Source: Absidia repens (lineage: Eukaryota; Mucoromycota; Mucoromycetes; Mucorales; Cunninghamellaceae). From it: a stretch of 64,000 nt of DNA. The position numbers and the translations under genes are program-made. Positions 25,001 to 37,045 of this stretch are shown here, in pieces. The stretch is taken from positions 310,001-374,000 of the forward strand of contig MCGE01000026.1 in assembly GCA_002105175.1 (NCBI GenBank), read 5' to 3'. Under the pieces are notes generated by a model, which was not told where the DNA came from, made no database searches, and worked only from the letters and a program-made list of their open reading frames with translations. How positions within the stretch are numbered: position 1 is the stretch's first letter; the number at the start of each line of letters is the position of its first letter.

Positions 25001-25942
25001 CGTGTACCTGCCATTCATATTCAATTCATTATCGATGCCTTCCATGGACAAGTATACAATTTGGCGACGCACCCCTATGGCTGCCGTGTGATCCAACGTA
25101 TGTTTGAACACTGCACTGATGTGCAAACGGGACCTCTATTGGAAGAACTTCATCGCTGTACTGGCCAACTCGTGCAAGATCAATATGGTAACTATGTTAT
25201 TCAACACATACTCGAACGAGGTCGGCCCGTGGACAAGGCCATGGTGATCAGCAAAATTCGTGGTCAAGTTCTTCAGCTCAGCAAACATAAATTTGCCAGT
25301 AACGTGGTGGAAAAATGTGTGGATCATGGCTCCAAACGTGATAGACAGTTGTTGATTGAAGAAGTATTACAATCTAGACCTGATGGGTAAGTTCACAATG
25401 AAAAGGAAAAAGTATAAATGAAGTTAAAACTAACCTACTGCGTTATTTTTGTGTGTTTGTGTAATGTATGTATAGCTCTTATCCTTTGGTGACCATGATG
25501 AAGGATCAATATGCCAACTATGTGGTTCAAAAAATGCTGGACGTGGTTGATGATGATCAACGTGAACTCTTGGTGAACAAGATCAGACCTCATTTACAAT
25601 CCTTGAAAAAGTATACCTATGGAAAACATTTGATTCAAAGTAAGTGGTAAATCATAATACATGTTGATTTGAAAGTGACTCACATCTGTTTTGCACTCTT
25701 GCGTTTATTTAGAGGTCGAAAAATTGTTACCATTGATCAATATTGACAGTGACGAATATCACGACAATAACACAAATTCAACCACTGAAAATGACGTTCT
25801 TGAGCATCCATCAGGTGCCAACATCAATACCGAAGCTCAACACGACCATACGGACGATGAAGCCTTGGCTGCCACCGCTTTGGATGATAACAACGACAGC
25901 AAGGAAACTCAGAAAGATGACGATGACAAGGCTTTGGAATGA
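22009..25942 (+). CDS. Pumilio-family (PUF) RNA-binding protein
   Basis: Eleven exons (22009-22101, 22186-22543, 22674-22831, 22892-23374, 23455-23749, 23809-24558, 24646-24740, 24799-24906, 24992-25386, 25476-25639, 25713-25942) give 1042 residues. PUF proteins bind UGU-containing 3' UTR elements and repress or destabilise mRNAs in the cytoplasm. The first 630 residues are low-complexity, rich in Gln, Asn, Ser and His. The Pumilio homology domain spans about 632-980 with eight repeats. The RNA-facing five-residue motifs read in order SRFIQ, NYVLQ, CRVVQ, NHVIQ, CRVIQ, NYVIQ, SNVVE, NYVVQ. An acidic tail of about 60 residues ends the protein ([22 protein letters not shown]). Two adjacent ATGs begin the ORF. 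Its own 3' region has two UGUANAU-like sites (see findings). Confidence 0.93.
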
Positions 25943-26614
25943 ACTGTCCACTCCCACTCTATGGCTTACTCTCTCCTCTTCACCCTTATATTCTTTTTAT
26001 CTTTCATTTTTTATTATTTTTAGTTATTAGTTTTGTTTCCCCCGTTTCCCCTGCCCTTTTCTTTTTCTTATTATTATTATTATTATTATTGCTATTTGTG
26101 TGTATTCTATTCTCCCCTTCCTCTTTATATTATCTTCCTTCCCTTTTGTTATTAGTAGAATTCGGGACTTTTTATAGTTCGCTGTACATGAATTGAAGCT
26201 GTATTCATTTTGGAGCCGGTCAAGTCTTCATAGGTTTGCGTCTCTCTTGAATGTATATGCACAACAAATATATTTCTTTTATATCAATCATTATTAGTCT
26301 CCCTCACCCTCACCCCCTCTTCTTTAGTTTTATATTTACTTTATAGTTTATTATTTTTATTTTATATTTACTTGGATCTCTTGGTCTCTGTTATACATAC
26401 AACATTTGTATTTTTCCCCCCTGTTTCCCTTCTCATCCCCCCCCACCTCTTACTATTCAAATAAAAATAAAAAAACTCTTAATTTTACACACAACACAAC
26501 ATACAACGTAGTAACATTTATTTTATTCTCCGACTTCTTTGGAATTTTTAAAACTCTAAATCCTATTTATTTTACTTTTTCACTTGTTTCTGTTGCATTT
26601 TTACCTAGAATTAG
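25943..26614. other. Pumilio 3' UTR and aminotransferase promoter
   Basis: No further gene seen. Contains ATT trinucleotide repeats near 26070-26090, TGTACATG at 26183-26190 and TGTATATG at 26252-26259, and a possible poly(A) signal AATAAA near 26459. Confidence 0.5.
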
Positions 26615-28415
26615 ATGTTTCTTCGACGCACCTCTTTATTTTCTTCTTCGTATCGAAAAGCGTTTTATTCCACTGTGTCTAAAACGACGACAGCACCTCG
26701 ATTTGCTCCTGCGCAGCGTGTTGCCAGTTTTGATCAGGATGGTAAAAGGCATCGCAACCAATGTTCAAATGGTACAATGTATCTGAAACTGACATGAAGC
26801 ATCTTTTTTTTTTTTTTTTTTTTTTTTTGTTGAACATCAGTTTGGTCTATTTTTACCCCGCTGGCTGCTGAAACAAAGGCCATTAACCTTGGACAAGGCT
26901 TTATGAAGTAAGTGGTTCATCGTTAAAAGGGAAATGACGTGAACATTTATTTTTTGTCTAATACTCTTACTATCCCCCCCAAACACGTAGCTTTGGCCCT
27001 CCTGCCGTTGTACAAGAGGCTGCGAAAGAAGCTATTGACCGTGTGGAAGCGAACCAGTACAGTCATCCCCGTGGTCGACCTAGACTTCGAAATGCTTTGG
27101 CTGCGTCGTACAGCCCTGAATTCAATCGCCAACTGGACCCCGATACCGAAATTCTCGTCACTGCCGGAGCTAATGAAGGTAAGCACGGTCTATGCATGTG
27201 TGGGAATGATGAGGGGGAATGGGTTCTTTGAATGCTATGGTGTATTTCTAATCATTTGCTTTTGTTTATAGCTATGTTTGCCACTTTTGCCGGCTACTTG
27301 GACGAAGGATCAGAGGTCATTGTGATGGAACCATTTTTTGATCAATATATTGTAAGCTCCTCCCTCCTCAAAAAAAAAAAAAAAAGATAGGATAGGATGA
27401 CGGGAATCAAAACGATCCGTGATGTATTCAACTAACTTTTTGGTTTTTTGTGTATACGGATACTAGTCAAACATTACCATGAATGGTGGAAAACCAGTGT
27501 TTGTACCTCTTCGCGCTCCGGATCATGCAGCAACTCAAAATATTTCTTCAGGTGAATGGCGATTGGATATTAACGAACTTCGATCCAAAGTGACACCTCG
27601 TACAAAGATGATTGTTCTGAACACTCCACACAATCCCATCGGGAAGGTCTTCAACGAAAATGAATTGCGTGAAATTGGCAAGGTCGCTGAAGAACATGAT
27701 TTGATCATCTTGACGGATGAAGTGGTACGTAATTAAAGGTGTAGATAGATGTATATATCAGTGACCTAATTTATTATTTTATTATTATTAGTATGATCGA
27801 CTCTACTATCCTCCTCTCGAAAAATTCCCTCGTATCGGTGCATTGGATAAATTCTGGGATCGGACATTGACGGTAGGGTCAGGCGGCAAGAGTTTTGCGG
27901 CGACGGGGTGGCGTGTGGGATGGCTCATTGGTCCTGAACATTTGGTCAAGTATGCTTTTGCTGCTCAAACCCGTGTCGTCTTTTGTGTGAACTCTCCATG
28001 TCAAGAAGCCATTGCCGCTGGACTCGAGGCCTCGTTGACGGAACCCATCTTCCAAGATCAGACGAACAGCTACATTGAAAAACGGTCTCGGCTTTCCAAG
28101 GTGTTTGATGAACTCAATCTTCCCTATACCTCTCCTCAAGGCGCCTACTACATCTTAGTCAACACGTCCAAAATCCGATACCCTGCCGACTACACTTTTC
28201 CCGACATCTTGGATCAACGTGGAGACGACTTCAAAATTTGTTACTGGCTTGCAAAGGAAATCGGCGTCTGCGCTATCCCACCATCGGAATTCTACACCAA
28301 GGAACACTGGCCATTAGCCAAACATTTTGCCCGCTTTGCTTTTTGCAAGACCGATGATGTGTTGGATCAAGCGGTGGATAGATTGAAAGGATTGAAAAAA
28401 TATATTGTAGAATAG
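26615..28415 (+). CDS. BNA3: Kynurenine--oxoglutarate transaminase, mitochondrial type
   Basis: Six exons (26615-26741, 26841-26907, 26991-27178, 27272-27351, 27467-27724, 27792-28415) give 447 residues. The enzyme is a fold-type I PLP aminotransferase converting kynurenine and 2-oxoglutarate to kynurenic acid precursor and glutamate, on a side branch of tryptophan breakdown. Seen: an Arg/Ser-rich N-terminus (MFLRRTSLFSSSYRKAFYST), probably a mitochondrial presequence; INLGQGFMNFGPP; QYSHPRGRPRLRNALA; VTAGANEAMFAT; NTPHNPIGKVF; TDEVYDRLYYP; and the PLP lysine in GSGGKSFAATGWRVGW (Lys about 273). These match Bna3/KAT. The intron before exon 2 carries a T26 tract. AATAAA lies at 28508-28513. 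Cysteine-S-conjugate lyase activity is also possible for this family. Confidence 0.92.
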
Positions 28416-29329
28416 ATCATTACCATCTTGGTTAGAAGCCCCCTTCCTCCCCTTTTGTTTTAGTTATAGTTTGCTTGTGGATAGCTTTTATAAATTTTGT
28501 TGTTTTGAATAAAAATAAAAATATCGAAATTTGCGCTATCCTATTCATTGCTATTATTACTATTTACATTATTATCTAGAAAAATGTTGGTAGCTGTCAG
28601 GGGTTTGTGTTGTCATTGGATCAGATGTGAGTTGGCTGTTAGCTGTTTGAGTACAACATGATGGTGGGGGAATCTATGTCTTATTTTAAGTAATGTATTT
28701 ATGGTAGAGTATATGACTGTTCAGCAAGAACGTGGGCATACTTCGGTCTCTCGGAAAATGATGAGGGGTTTTTTTTTTCAATTGACAACAAAGCTAGTAA
28801 TCTCATAACATGATATTATAGTGATGGCGAAAAATAGCAAAGGTATAGGTGGTGTGTTTATTTCTTGTTTTTTGAAGTTGGTCGCTTTTGGCAGACTGGT
28901 TCAGGAATTGGAACACTAAAGACGCTAATCAAAAATCAAAAGGGGATTTATGTGGGGAACTAAATACCTTTTAGTACGCTTCAAATATTATATCATATTT
29001 TTACCCGCTGATCCCTACTTAGTTTTCATGCGTCCTTTACTGTCTTTTTTTTTTTTTTTTTTTTTCTCATGCGGCCACCACGGCCATTTTCTAAACAATT
29101 CAAGAAATCCCTCGCACCCTCTATATTTAGAATCCTAGTACAGTAGATGTAGCGTTGAGAACAACGGTTGACCGATGTTGCCTTGTCTCTAATCCTCCCT
29201 TTCTTTTGCACATATGCATCAGCGTTTTTCCCTACACATACAAGCACTGTAAGTACAGTACATTATAACCTGGGTATATACGTAGACAAAGACAAGGCAA
29301 ACTAAACGTATGAGGGACTATGTGAAAGT
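28416..29329. other. Intergenic, no gene seen
   Basis: Holds the aminotransferase poly(A) signal. A GTTCAGCAAGAACGTGGG motif near 28721 matches the end motif of the dispersed repeat in reverse. A T-run lies at about 29044-29066. Confidence 0.45.
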
Positions 29330-31030
29330 AAAAAGACACGACATATTTTATTCAGGTGTAGATATAAACCTATGGCGACTAAACTAAACTATGTTGTCCA
29401 ATAACGATGCTTTGACTTCTATCTAAAGATGAGGCATGTAATTGTGCGTGTGGAAAAATGTGGAGTATGTGGGGTTCTCTGTTGTACTGTAGAATAAACA
29501 TAAAGACTAGCGTAAAATAACAATGGCGAATTATTTTAATGTGAGTGACAAACTATTCTAGAGCGAAGGGGCTAATCAAACTAGATCAAATTGCTTTTTC
29601 TGCCTGTCAAACCGGCAGGGGATGGGAACATCTATGGCGGTGGTTACTGTCATGAGAAGAGAACCACTACCTTGGTGATGCTGTATGGTGTTGATTTCTG
29701 TACAAAAAAAAAAAAAAAAGAAGAATAGAAGAAAAACGAAAAGAAGAAAAAAGAGAAGGAGGGGTGTTCCTTTTGTTGTCACCAAAAGAAAAAGTAACTG
29801 CATACTAAATCCTCACAAAAAAAACAATTCAAATCCCGCCCACGTGGATTTTTTTTTAAAATTTTCCTTCGCGCTTTTTTTTTTTCTTTTCCCTTCTTTT
29901 TTCTTCTTTACTTCTTCATAATTTTGGCTCCTATGCGGTATACTGGGATTAGATCAGTATCAGGACTAGTTTAGAAGGGTTTTTATCTCAGGGATTAAAC
30001 ATGCATGGGGCATCCTTTCATTTTGGATCTAGGATCTGATGGCCCATTAGTTGGTTTCTTGAAGTCCTCATTAGCTTAGTTTAGTGTTAGTTTGTCCATA
30101 ATCTGTATCTATAATTGAATAAATTACGTGTATCTACATTCTTCAATGAAAACACCGTCCCATTAGTTTTTCTTGCAAATCTTGTGCAATAGATCTCTTT
30201 TTACCATCCTCCCTTTTTGATTAGTGTTGGCAGTTGTATACTTAATGCAAGCTATGCTTTAGTCTTACTCATGTCATATAAAGTATATTAGTTCCCTTTT
30301 TACAGTCGTGTCTTTTCATTGGTCTTTACCATTCCTCAGATCTCACTTCAGTCTCCTTCATTCTTCCTTCAATAGATCCACCCATTCAATCCCTTGTTCC
30401 GTTAAACGCCTCGCCGTTAGTTTTAGTGTATACCGTTATGCTTCAATAAAATATACCTTTTTATTACTCATCCTTTGACCCATACAATAATCAAAATATC
30501 GTCATTGTATCTGTTTTGTGGGTGTCCTACCAAGCAGTTACTTTCTAGCTCACCCACTATGACTAATTCCTCCCCATATGTCGTGTTGTACGTGCAATCA
30601 CCAAAATAGGACATATTCCACTGCATTCTAACTTACTATTTACTCCCCTCCTGACACCTAACTGACTAGTTGCCAGTTTTAGGTCATTTGGTATCAAATA
30701 TGGCCCTATTCCAGCTCCATCGTCCATGCTAGTGTACCAGCATAACCTCCAGTAGACTGGACATATTATATATGTTCAGCTTCGTTGTTAGTATTTTTTT
30801 TTTTGTATATGGTATATATAATAATAATAAAAGACCCGGACTGAAGTCAACTGAGTCCATGAGACTGCCTACTATGGTGTGGAATGGCGTGGGAGGAAGG
30901 TTCTAGTTTCATCAAAAACCACACTTCAACAACCTAGATGACTATAAAAGCTTGCAGCAATTAAGGTTTGTTTTAGCTTGTTGCTGAACTGCATGAGTCT
31001 AATACTGTACGTACTGACACTGTCACAAAA
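29330..31030 (+). repeat. Dispersed non-coding repeat, copy D
   Basis: Forward copy and one of the longest. Left-arm signal GACATATTTTATTCAGGTG is at about 29340 (outward on the minus strand). The centre is TTCAAATCCCGCCCACGTGG with CACGTG at 29841-29846. The conserved block contains AAGGGTTTT near 29975 and GCATGGGG near 30003, but the second hairpin arm is damaged (CATCCTTT). The right-arm signal TTGAATAAATTACG lies near 30115. Tandem subunits follow (CTTCAATAAAATATACC near 30441), ending with TTGCTGAACTGCATGA near 30985. It has no conserved ORF. Confidence 0.8.
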
Positions 31031-31671
31031 TAAAGGTATGCTTCAGCCAATTCCTTGGCTACATTATTTCCCATGTCAATGAAATTAACATTCTGAGTAT
31101 TTCTAAAGAATCTGCCAATCTTTTTTATTACACAAATTCACCATAGTCTACTGTAATTCCAAGCCAAAAAAGAAAAAAACAAACATCAATGCATGTATTA
31201 ATAGTGTAGTCCATAGATAATATTTTTTTATTTCTTGAGAATAAAATACAATAAATGAGTGTGATAAACAGATGAGAATTGACTAAAAATTCAAAACTGT
31301 ATGGTTTATGTAGAAGATATATAAATATGAAAATTCTATCACTAAGGGAAGCAATCATCAAGAAATCAAAATATGTGTACAGTCTATCGATCATACCTGT
31401 GGGAAGATTTTCAAACATTCTGCAGCTGGTGACCGAAGAATACAGGTCATAGCATTCAGTTTCTAATCTTAGTAGAATATAAGCAGGCATCCGTTAAAAT
31501 AGACATTATAACAGGTTAGTATGTCAACAATCAACCAACCAATCAACAAATATTGATAAGAAAGCAAAAAAATCTTTTATTCAAAAAAAAAAAAAAACAG
31601 TAGATAGAGGTATTGATATTGCACTTGTAACAAAGAATAAAGGAGGGGGGAATTCATTTTTATAGGTTGTA
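31031..31671. other. Intergenic, 3' side of the membrane-protein gene
   Basis: AT-rich 3' flank of the minus-strand gene starting at 32857. The only long ORF here (31128-31490, minus) is AT-driven and lacks family features. Confidence 0.45.
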
Positions 31672-32857
31672 TCAATGACCAGAAAGAAGAGGTGTACGTT
31701 CGCCCAAGCCACGGGACCAACGACCAAAGCGACGATTCACCCGTTCCAGCCAATTGGGTATCAGAGTACGGGCCACAGCACTGATCAAAATGCCAACCAC
31801 AATCAAAGAGACAGTATGAGTAAGGTCGGAGGTTCCAGGAGCAGCGAATGCAAGTAACCTACGTGATGATAAAAGAAAAAATGTTGAGTTTCATCACTCA
31901 TCGCTGATTTGTTTATGCTTGTTCATTATCTTTTTTTTTTTATTACCACGCGGTGCTAGAAGCGTAAACCCAGTCCTTTCGATGAGAGTAATCTACCAAA
32001 TGAAGGGCGACAAAGCCAAGTACAATTACCAGGATTGTTTGAGCCTAAAAACAACAACAATAATAAAAAAAGGATTAGTTGCAAGATCAATAGAAAATCA
32101 ATGTTTCTTACCAAATCATTGTCATTTATTTTATCGATGGATTTGAAAAGCATACGCAAGGTATCAGATAAGGTGATAGCTGTCAAAATTGAAAAAGGAG
32201 CATTCAAGAAAGCATGATCGGTGGTATTTCGGGGAGGGAAATTGCGGAGGCGGTGGTATATAAAGATCAAGGTCGCAAATTGCCAAAGAAGTCCAACAAA
32301 AGCAAACCAAGTCAAATGGAAAATCTTGAAGAAAAATCGAAGGGTTAAGTGATGCTATTTAAAACATATTTGTAATACTAAAAACATCGTCTTTCAAGAC
32401 ACTCATGTAAATCAAATTTTTATTTTTTACCTGAAAAGTGGCAATACCCGCGTTCAGAATAGCAACCACGAGATACCAGTATCCAATCCCATCAAGAACG
32501 TCTACATGAGCAAGAAAAGGCATGTCAATGGATGAAGTATTATACCTTGATAAGAGACTAACTTACCTTTAGGAGCACTTGGAAGCCATTGGTAGATGGT
32601 CATACCAATCAATAAAAAGTGCAACAACGCCATTAAAAGATATACCCAGCCATAAATTTCGAATTCGTTCTTCCAAGTTCTAAGCAATATGTCCACATAG
32701 ATAGAAAGTATTGATACAACGCCTTTTTACGTGTATAGCATACATAGATAGATATAAAACAAACTTACAAGGCAAATATACCATATTGAGAACATCCAAG
32801 TAGCAGTAAAGTGGCAAGGGTGTTGGCCAGTTTTATTTTGATATCAAGATTCGCCAT
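31672..32857 (-). CDS. Multi-pass membrane protein of unknown function
   Basis: Six exons on the minus strand (32857-32769, 32679-32567, 32501-32431, 32324-32112, 32044-31947, 31858-31672) join in frame to 256 residues. I count about six hydrophobic segments: ANTLATLLLLGCSQYGIFAL near the N-terminus, VYLLMALLHFLLIGMTIYQW, GYWYLVVAILNAGIATFQIF, WFAFVGLLWQFATLIFIYHR, QTILVIVLGFVALHLV, and SLIVVGILISAVARTLI near the C-terminus. The tail is basic (RVNRRFGRWSRGLGER). The general plan resembles fungal DUF1774-like membrane proteins, but I do not recognise a diagnostic motif and assign no function. It lies 296 bp downstream of a TMEM170-like gene on the same strand. The donor of exon 5 was placed at TG|GTAATA because only that choice keeps the final exon open. 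Confidence 0.75.
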
Positions 32858-33153
32858 TGCGAAAGAAGTAAAAGAAGTAAAAAAAGAGGTGAGAAAAATC
32901 AAAAGGAAAAAAAAAAAGAATTCCCAGTAAAAAGTTTGAAGTATTGAGTCCCCGCCATCACACCAACGCATGCCTGCATCAAGTCAAAGTCGGGACACTC
33001 ACTACTACTGTGCACACAAATGTGAAAAATCAATGATTTTATTAAATATATATATATCTATTATATAAATAGGTTAGAGGGTATAAAAAAGAGCATAGCA
33101 TATCAAAATAAGGAAAAGGACGAATAATCATAGCTGAAACTATAAAGGGGGTA

Positions 33154-33819
33154 TCAAAGTATGGTTGTAAGAGTAGAATAGCCGCCAACCACAACCACTA
33201 AAATATGTATAAGAGCCCATAAGAAAGGTATCCACGTGTTCATAACAAAAAATCCTGTATTATATACAAAAGCAAGTGCAACGCCTAGAATAGTAAAATA
33301 AAATAATTCGCTGTTAGGCTATTTTATGTTATCAGATTCAGTTTCCCTACATACCAATAATGCTTCCTATAATAAAGGAAGTCAAAGCACCGCCGAAAGC
33401 AAAGATAAAAGGTACCACCGCAAGAATATACCATGGCAATGTTCGTGATTTTGCCAAAGTAGAGAGAGCCAGTAATCCTATTCCATAAAAAGTATATTAG
33501 AATCAAGTTAAAAAAATAAAAGCAAGACGCAGCAGATTGCGTTGTCTAAATACCTGCTGGAATATATACTACTAGAGCAAAGAGTACTGACCAAATCATC
33601 GTGAATAACCAAATGTCTGAAAGAGAAGGAGAATATATTAGTTAATGGTGTATAGGTACATGTCGATTTTAAGTTGTTTGTTTTACCGTTTAAATAATAA
33701 AGAGTGTGGTCAATATCCCTTACTTGATATATAGGATCATATCCAGGCCCAAAAGGCCAATATAAAGAAGGCCAATTAGGAGAATTATGATATTCGTTTG
33801 GTACCCGTGTATCCGACAT
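33154..33819 (-). CDS. TMEM170-like small membrane protein
   Basis: Four exons on the minus strand (33819-33687, 33616-33554, 33477-33355, 33284-33154) give 149 residues, the usual size of TMEM170 proteins. The family diagnostic FTMIWSVLFALVVYIPAGLL is spelled across exons 2 and 3 and parallels the WALxSSLxFHVPAGLLAL of animal TMEM170A. Three hydrophobic segments follow the polar N-terminus (MSDTRVPNEYHNSPNWPSLY), the later ones being YILAVVPFIFAFGGALTSFI and IPFLWALIHILVVVVGG. TMEM170A shapes ER sheets and nuclear pores in animals. The same role in fungi is inference. It shares a 1.3-kb divergent region with MIC60. Confidence 0.8.
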
Positions 33820-35129
33820 GGATGGTTCTGTTTAAAAGAAAAGGAGGAAGATGCTCGATCCTGATTTTTTTTTTATCACGGATCAAACTCCGCTTTGACT
33901 GACCCAAAAAAGAAAATTGGAGGCTATGATAATGTCTAATTTCTTGACACCCCCTCTCGCTACAAATTGAACCAAATAATTCGAAGTATACATCTGCTTT
34001 CAAGTTGTCTTTAATCTAAGTAGGCCCGGTTGACGAGCAAGAGACAAGGAACATGATTTTCCGATTCTTTGGGGAAAAAAAAAGTGGATGCCGTCTATTA
34101 AACACAGGACTGTTTCGTCCCAGAAATGATCCACTATAAATTTAATGCATCTGTATTCAATTTGGTATCATCTTGGGCCAACGTTTTATAACTGCTGTTC
34201 TTTTTTTTTCGGGAACGGGTTGGGTTATCGGGAGAAATTGAGTACAGAAAATTTATCAGGCATGTGTTAGGTGAGGTTGCCATGGACGTATTTCTCACTT
34301 TCTGATTGAGAGGATTTCAAGGTTGGAACAAATAGGCGATATGGTCTGTAGATTATAATAGAGAAAAAATTGGATTTTTGTGGAAGCAAAGGATTCCATG
34401 ATAGTAAAATCTTGGACTGAGTGAGTGGCCCTGGTCATTCTCAAGGAAAAGTGAAAAATGGTGTTTTAAATACAGTTCAGCTCATATTTCTAGAGCAGCA
34501 TCATGGCATACCATAAATTATATAATGAGTTTGGGTCTTCAAGAAAATTCATGCAATGCTTTGAATGGTACTATAAGAATTGAACTATAGTGTGAGTAGC
34601 ATTAAACGCCAACTACGACTTGTAGTAAAGTTGTAGCTCTGACAAAGTTCTTAAATTAGCGTTCCATCGTGCAAAATTGGAAAGCTGATTAATTGAAAGC
34701 TACATTTAGAAAAGATGTGGGGTCTGTATTTTTATTTGTTGTTTTGATATCCATTTGACAGGTTATATGTCCACAATGGGTATCGATAATGGTGGGCGAC
34801 AGTAAATCATTAAAAACCCGCAATGTCACTTCAATCGTGACGTTGGAGCCCCGCCTGGCTGCTGTGACTTCAAGGGAGCTGGTATTTTTTTTTTGCCAAT
34901 TTTTGCTTTTCTTCCCTCACCCCACTCTTTTATTTTCGCTACACCACTCGGTCTCGACCTTGGCGTGAATACTTCCTGTTCATTTGTCCTTTTTCTTCTC
35001 TTCTTCATACTTATTAAGTACAGGGACTTCTTGATCATCAGGTAACTTTTGTTTTCATGTTTCTTCTCTTTTCTTGCTTAGAACATCATACTAACGACCA
35101 ATATTTATTACTTGTGGAATTTAGACACC
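33820..35129. promoter_or_regulatory. Divergent upstream region of TMEM170-like and MIC60 genes
   Basis: About 1.3 kb with no supported gene, between divergently transcribed genes. T/CT-rich leader sequence precedes the MIC60 start. The ORF at 34826-35038 (minus) is short and lies in the leader region. Confidence 0.45.
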
Positions 35130-36903
35130 ATGATTCGCGCCTCAAGTCTTTGTCAAACAACTATTAGATCTGTCGGCCAACGACGTGCTGGCTCTCTCGT
35201 TGCCAAGGTATGGAATGACAGTTACATGATGTCAACATGATAATGATATACTAACAGTGTCATTTCTTCTCTTTCTTCTTCTCTACTACTTAGCGCTTGG
35301 AAACGACGACAACTGCATCGACTACGAAGAGCTCTGGATCCATCGGTAAAAAGTTACTGGGATTGACATTTGTTGCTGGTGCTTCATATGGTGGAGCTGT
35401 ATACTATGCGCTGCACGACAAAGATTTCCGCCAAACATTTACGACTTACATCCCAGGCGCCAAGGAATCAGTCACCTTCGTTGAAAACCTCCAAGCCAAC
35501 AACGATTTGAACAACTATCAAGATCAAGCTGCACAATACAAGAAACAAGCAGATGACTATTTGGCTTTGGCAAAGGATTACGCCAATGATACCTACTCGA
35601 AATTGACAGGGGCTTCGGATCCACCAAAATTCAATATCAACAACACCAATGAACCAACATCAACTTCATCATCGCCTTCGACTGCAACAAAGTTGGTGTC
35701 AAAGCTCCCCGGTCATAGCAACACACACGAAGGTACTCTCACTTCAGATAAGGACAATGCAACCACCCCTGTAGTTACTGCTGTGATCGACCGCCCTCCT
35801 CCTATCTTAATCAAGCGTGTGCCTTCAGACCATGCTGTGGTACGTGAATTATCTCGGGTGGTGACCGAATTGGCATCTATTTTGAACGACGCTGGCTTGG
35901 CTAACGCTGGACGTGATGTTTTAACGCAAGCTGAAGACCAACTACGACAATTGAATGCTCGCTATCAAGCTCTGGACAAGGATCAAGACGATATGCTCAA
36001 GGGATTACAACAACTGAAAAAGCAAGCGGACGGTGTGCACAAGGGACTGGATCAACTTCACGGCGAAACCAAGGATGTGCTTGCTGCCACGCATGCAGCC
36101 ACAGGCGAAAAGATCAAATCCAAACAATTGCAAGTCCAACAAGAATCAGAAGAAACACGTGAACAACTCAAGCAATCCTTTTCCGATTTGTTGGTGGTCG
36201 AACTTAGTGCTCAGAAACAACAATTAGAACGGGAACGTGCTGAATCTTTGCTCGAACAGGCGGCCGAACTCAAGCGTTTGTTTGTTCGCGATGTCAAGAT
36301 GTTGGTGGAGCGCGAACGTGCCAGTCGTCTTGTCAAGCTGGACAACATTGCCCAACGATTCGAATCCATTGAACAGTCCTCTCTGCAAAATGCTGTGGCC
36401 CTCGATCATGCCAGACAAACACATCAATTGTACGTGGCCCTCAGTGCTGTCCAAGATGCCGTGGATGCTCATTACAAGCAGCCTTTTGTCGATGAATGGG
36501 AAGCGTTACGTCACGGTGCTCAACATGACGATGTGTTGAAGAACATCCTTTCTTCGGTGTCTCGCGATACTGTGGAAGAAGGTATTGCCTCGGTCGGTGA
36601 ATTGTCCTCTCGCTTCGATGTGGTGGCTGATCAAGTACGCCGTGTGGCCCTTGTCCCTGAAAACGGTGGTTTTGGTGCTCATATCCTCAGCTTTATCATG
36701 TCCAAATTGCTATTCAAGAAGAATGGTCTAGTGGAAGGCGATGATGTGGAAGCTGTCTTGGCTCGCTCTTCTTACTACCTGCAAAAGAGTGATTTGGAAA
36801 ACGCTGCACGGGAATTGAATCAATTGCAAGGCTGGCCCAAGAAACTGGCTGTTGGTTGGATCGCATCTGCCCGACAACACTTGGAAGTGAAACAAGCTTT
36901 GGA

Positions 36904-36948
<45 letters not shown>

Positions 36949-37045
36949 ATATATGTCAAGCGCTTTCCGATATATTAACCTATTTACTGCTTTTTATTAG
37001 ATTGTCGAATCCCATGTGATCCTCTCTAGTTTGGCTGACGCATAA
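35130..37045 (+). CDS. MIC60: MICOS complex subunit MIC60 (mitofilin)
   Basis: Three exons (35130-35207, 35294-36904, 37001-37045) give 577 residues. MIC60 is the core MICOS subunit of the mitochondrial inner membrane and maintains cristae junctions and outer-membrane contacts. Seen: a basic N-terminal presequence (MIRASSLCQTTIRSVGQRRA), one membrane segment near 45-66 (LLGLTFVAGASYGGAVYYAL), a Ser/Thr/Pro-rich intermembrane stretch, a long coiled coil at about 190-390, and the C-terminal mitofilin signature (RRVALVPENGGFGAHILSFI, then SYYLQKSDLENAARELNQLQ and GWPKKLAVGWIASARQHLEV). Intron 2 begins GT followed at once by about 40 A residues. The last exon supplies only 14 codons (IVESHVILSSLADA). 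AATAAA at 37212-37217. Confidence 0.95.

Noticed and set aside
29821..29850. TTCAAATCCCGCC at the repeat centre considered as a pol III B box (SINE origin)
   Set aside because: It resembles GGTTCRANTCC only in part, no A box lies at the expected distance, and the adjoining CACGTG and outward AATAAA signals fit pol II better.
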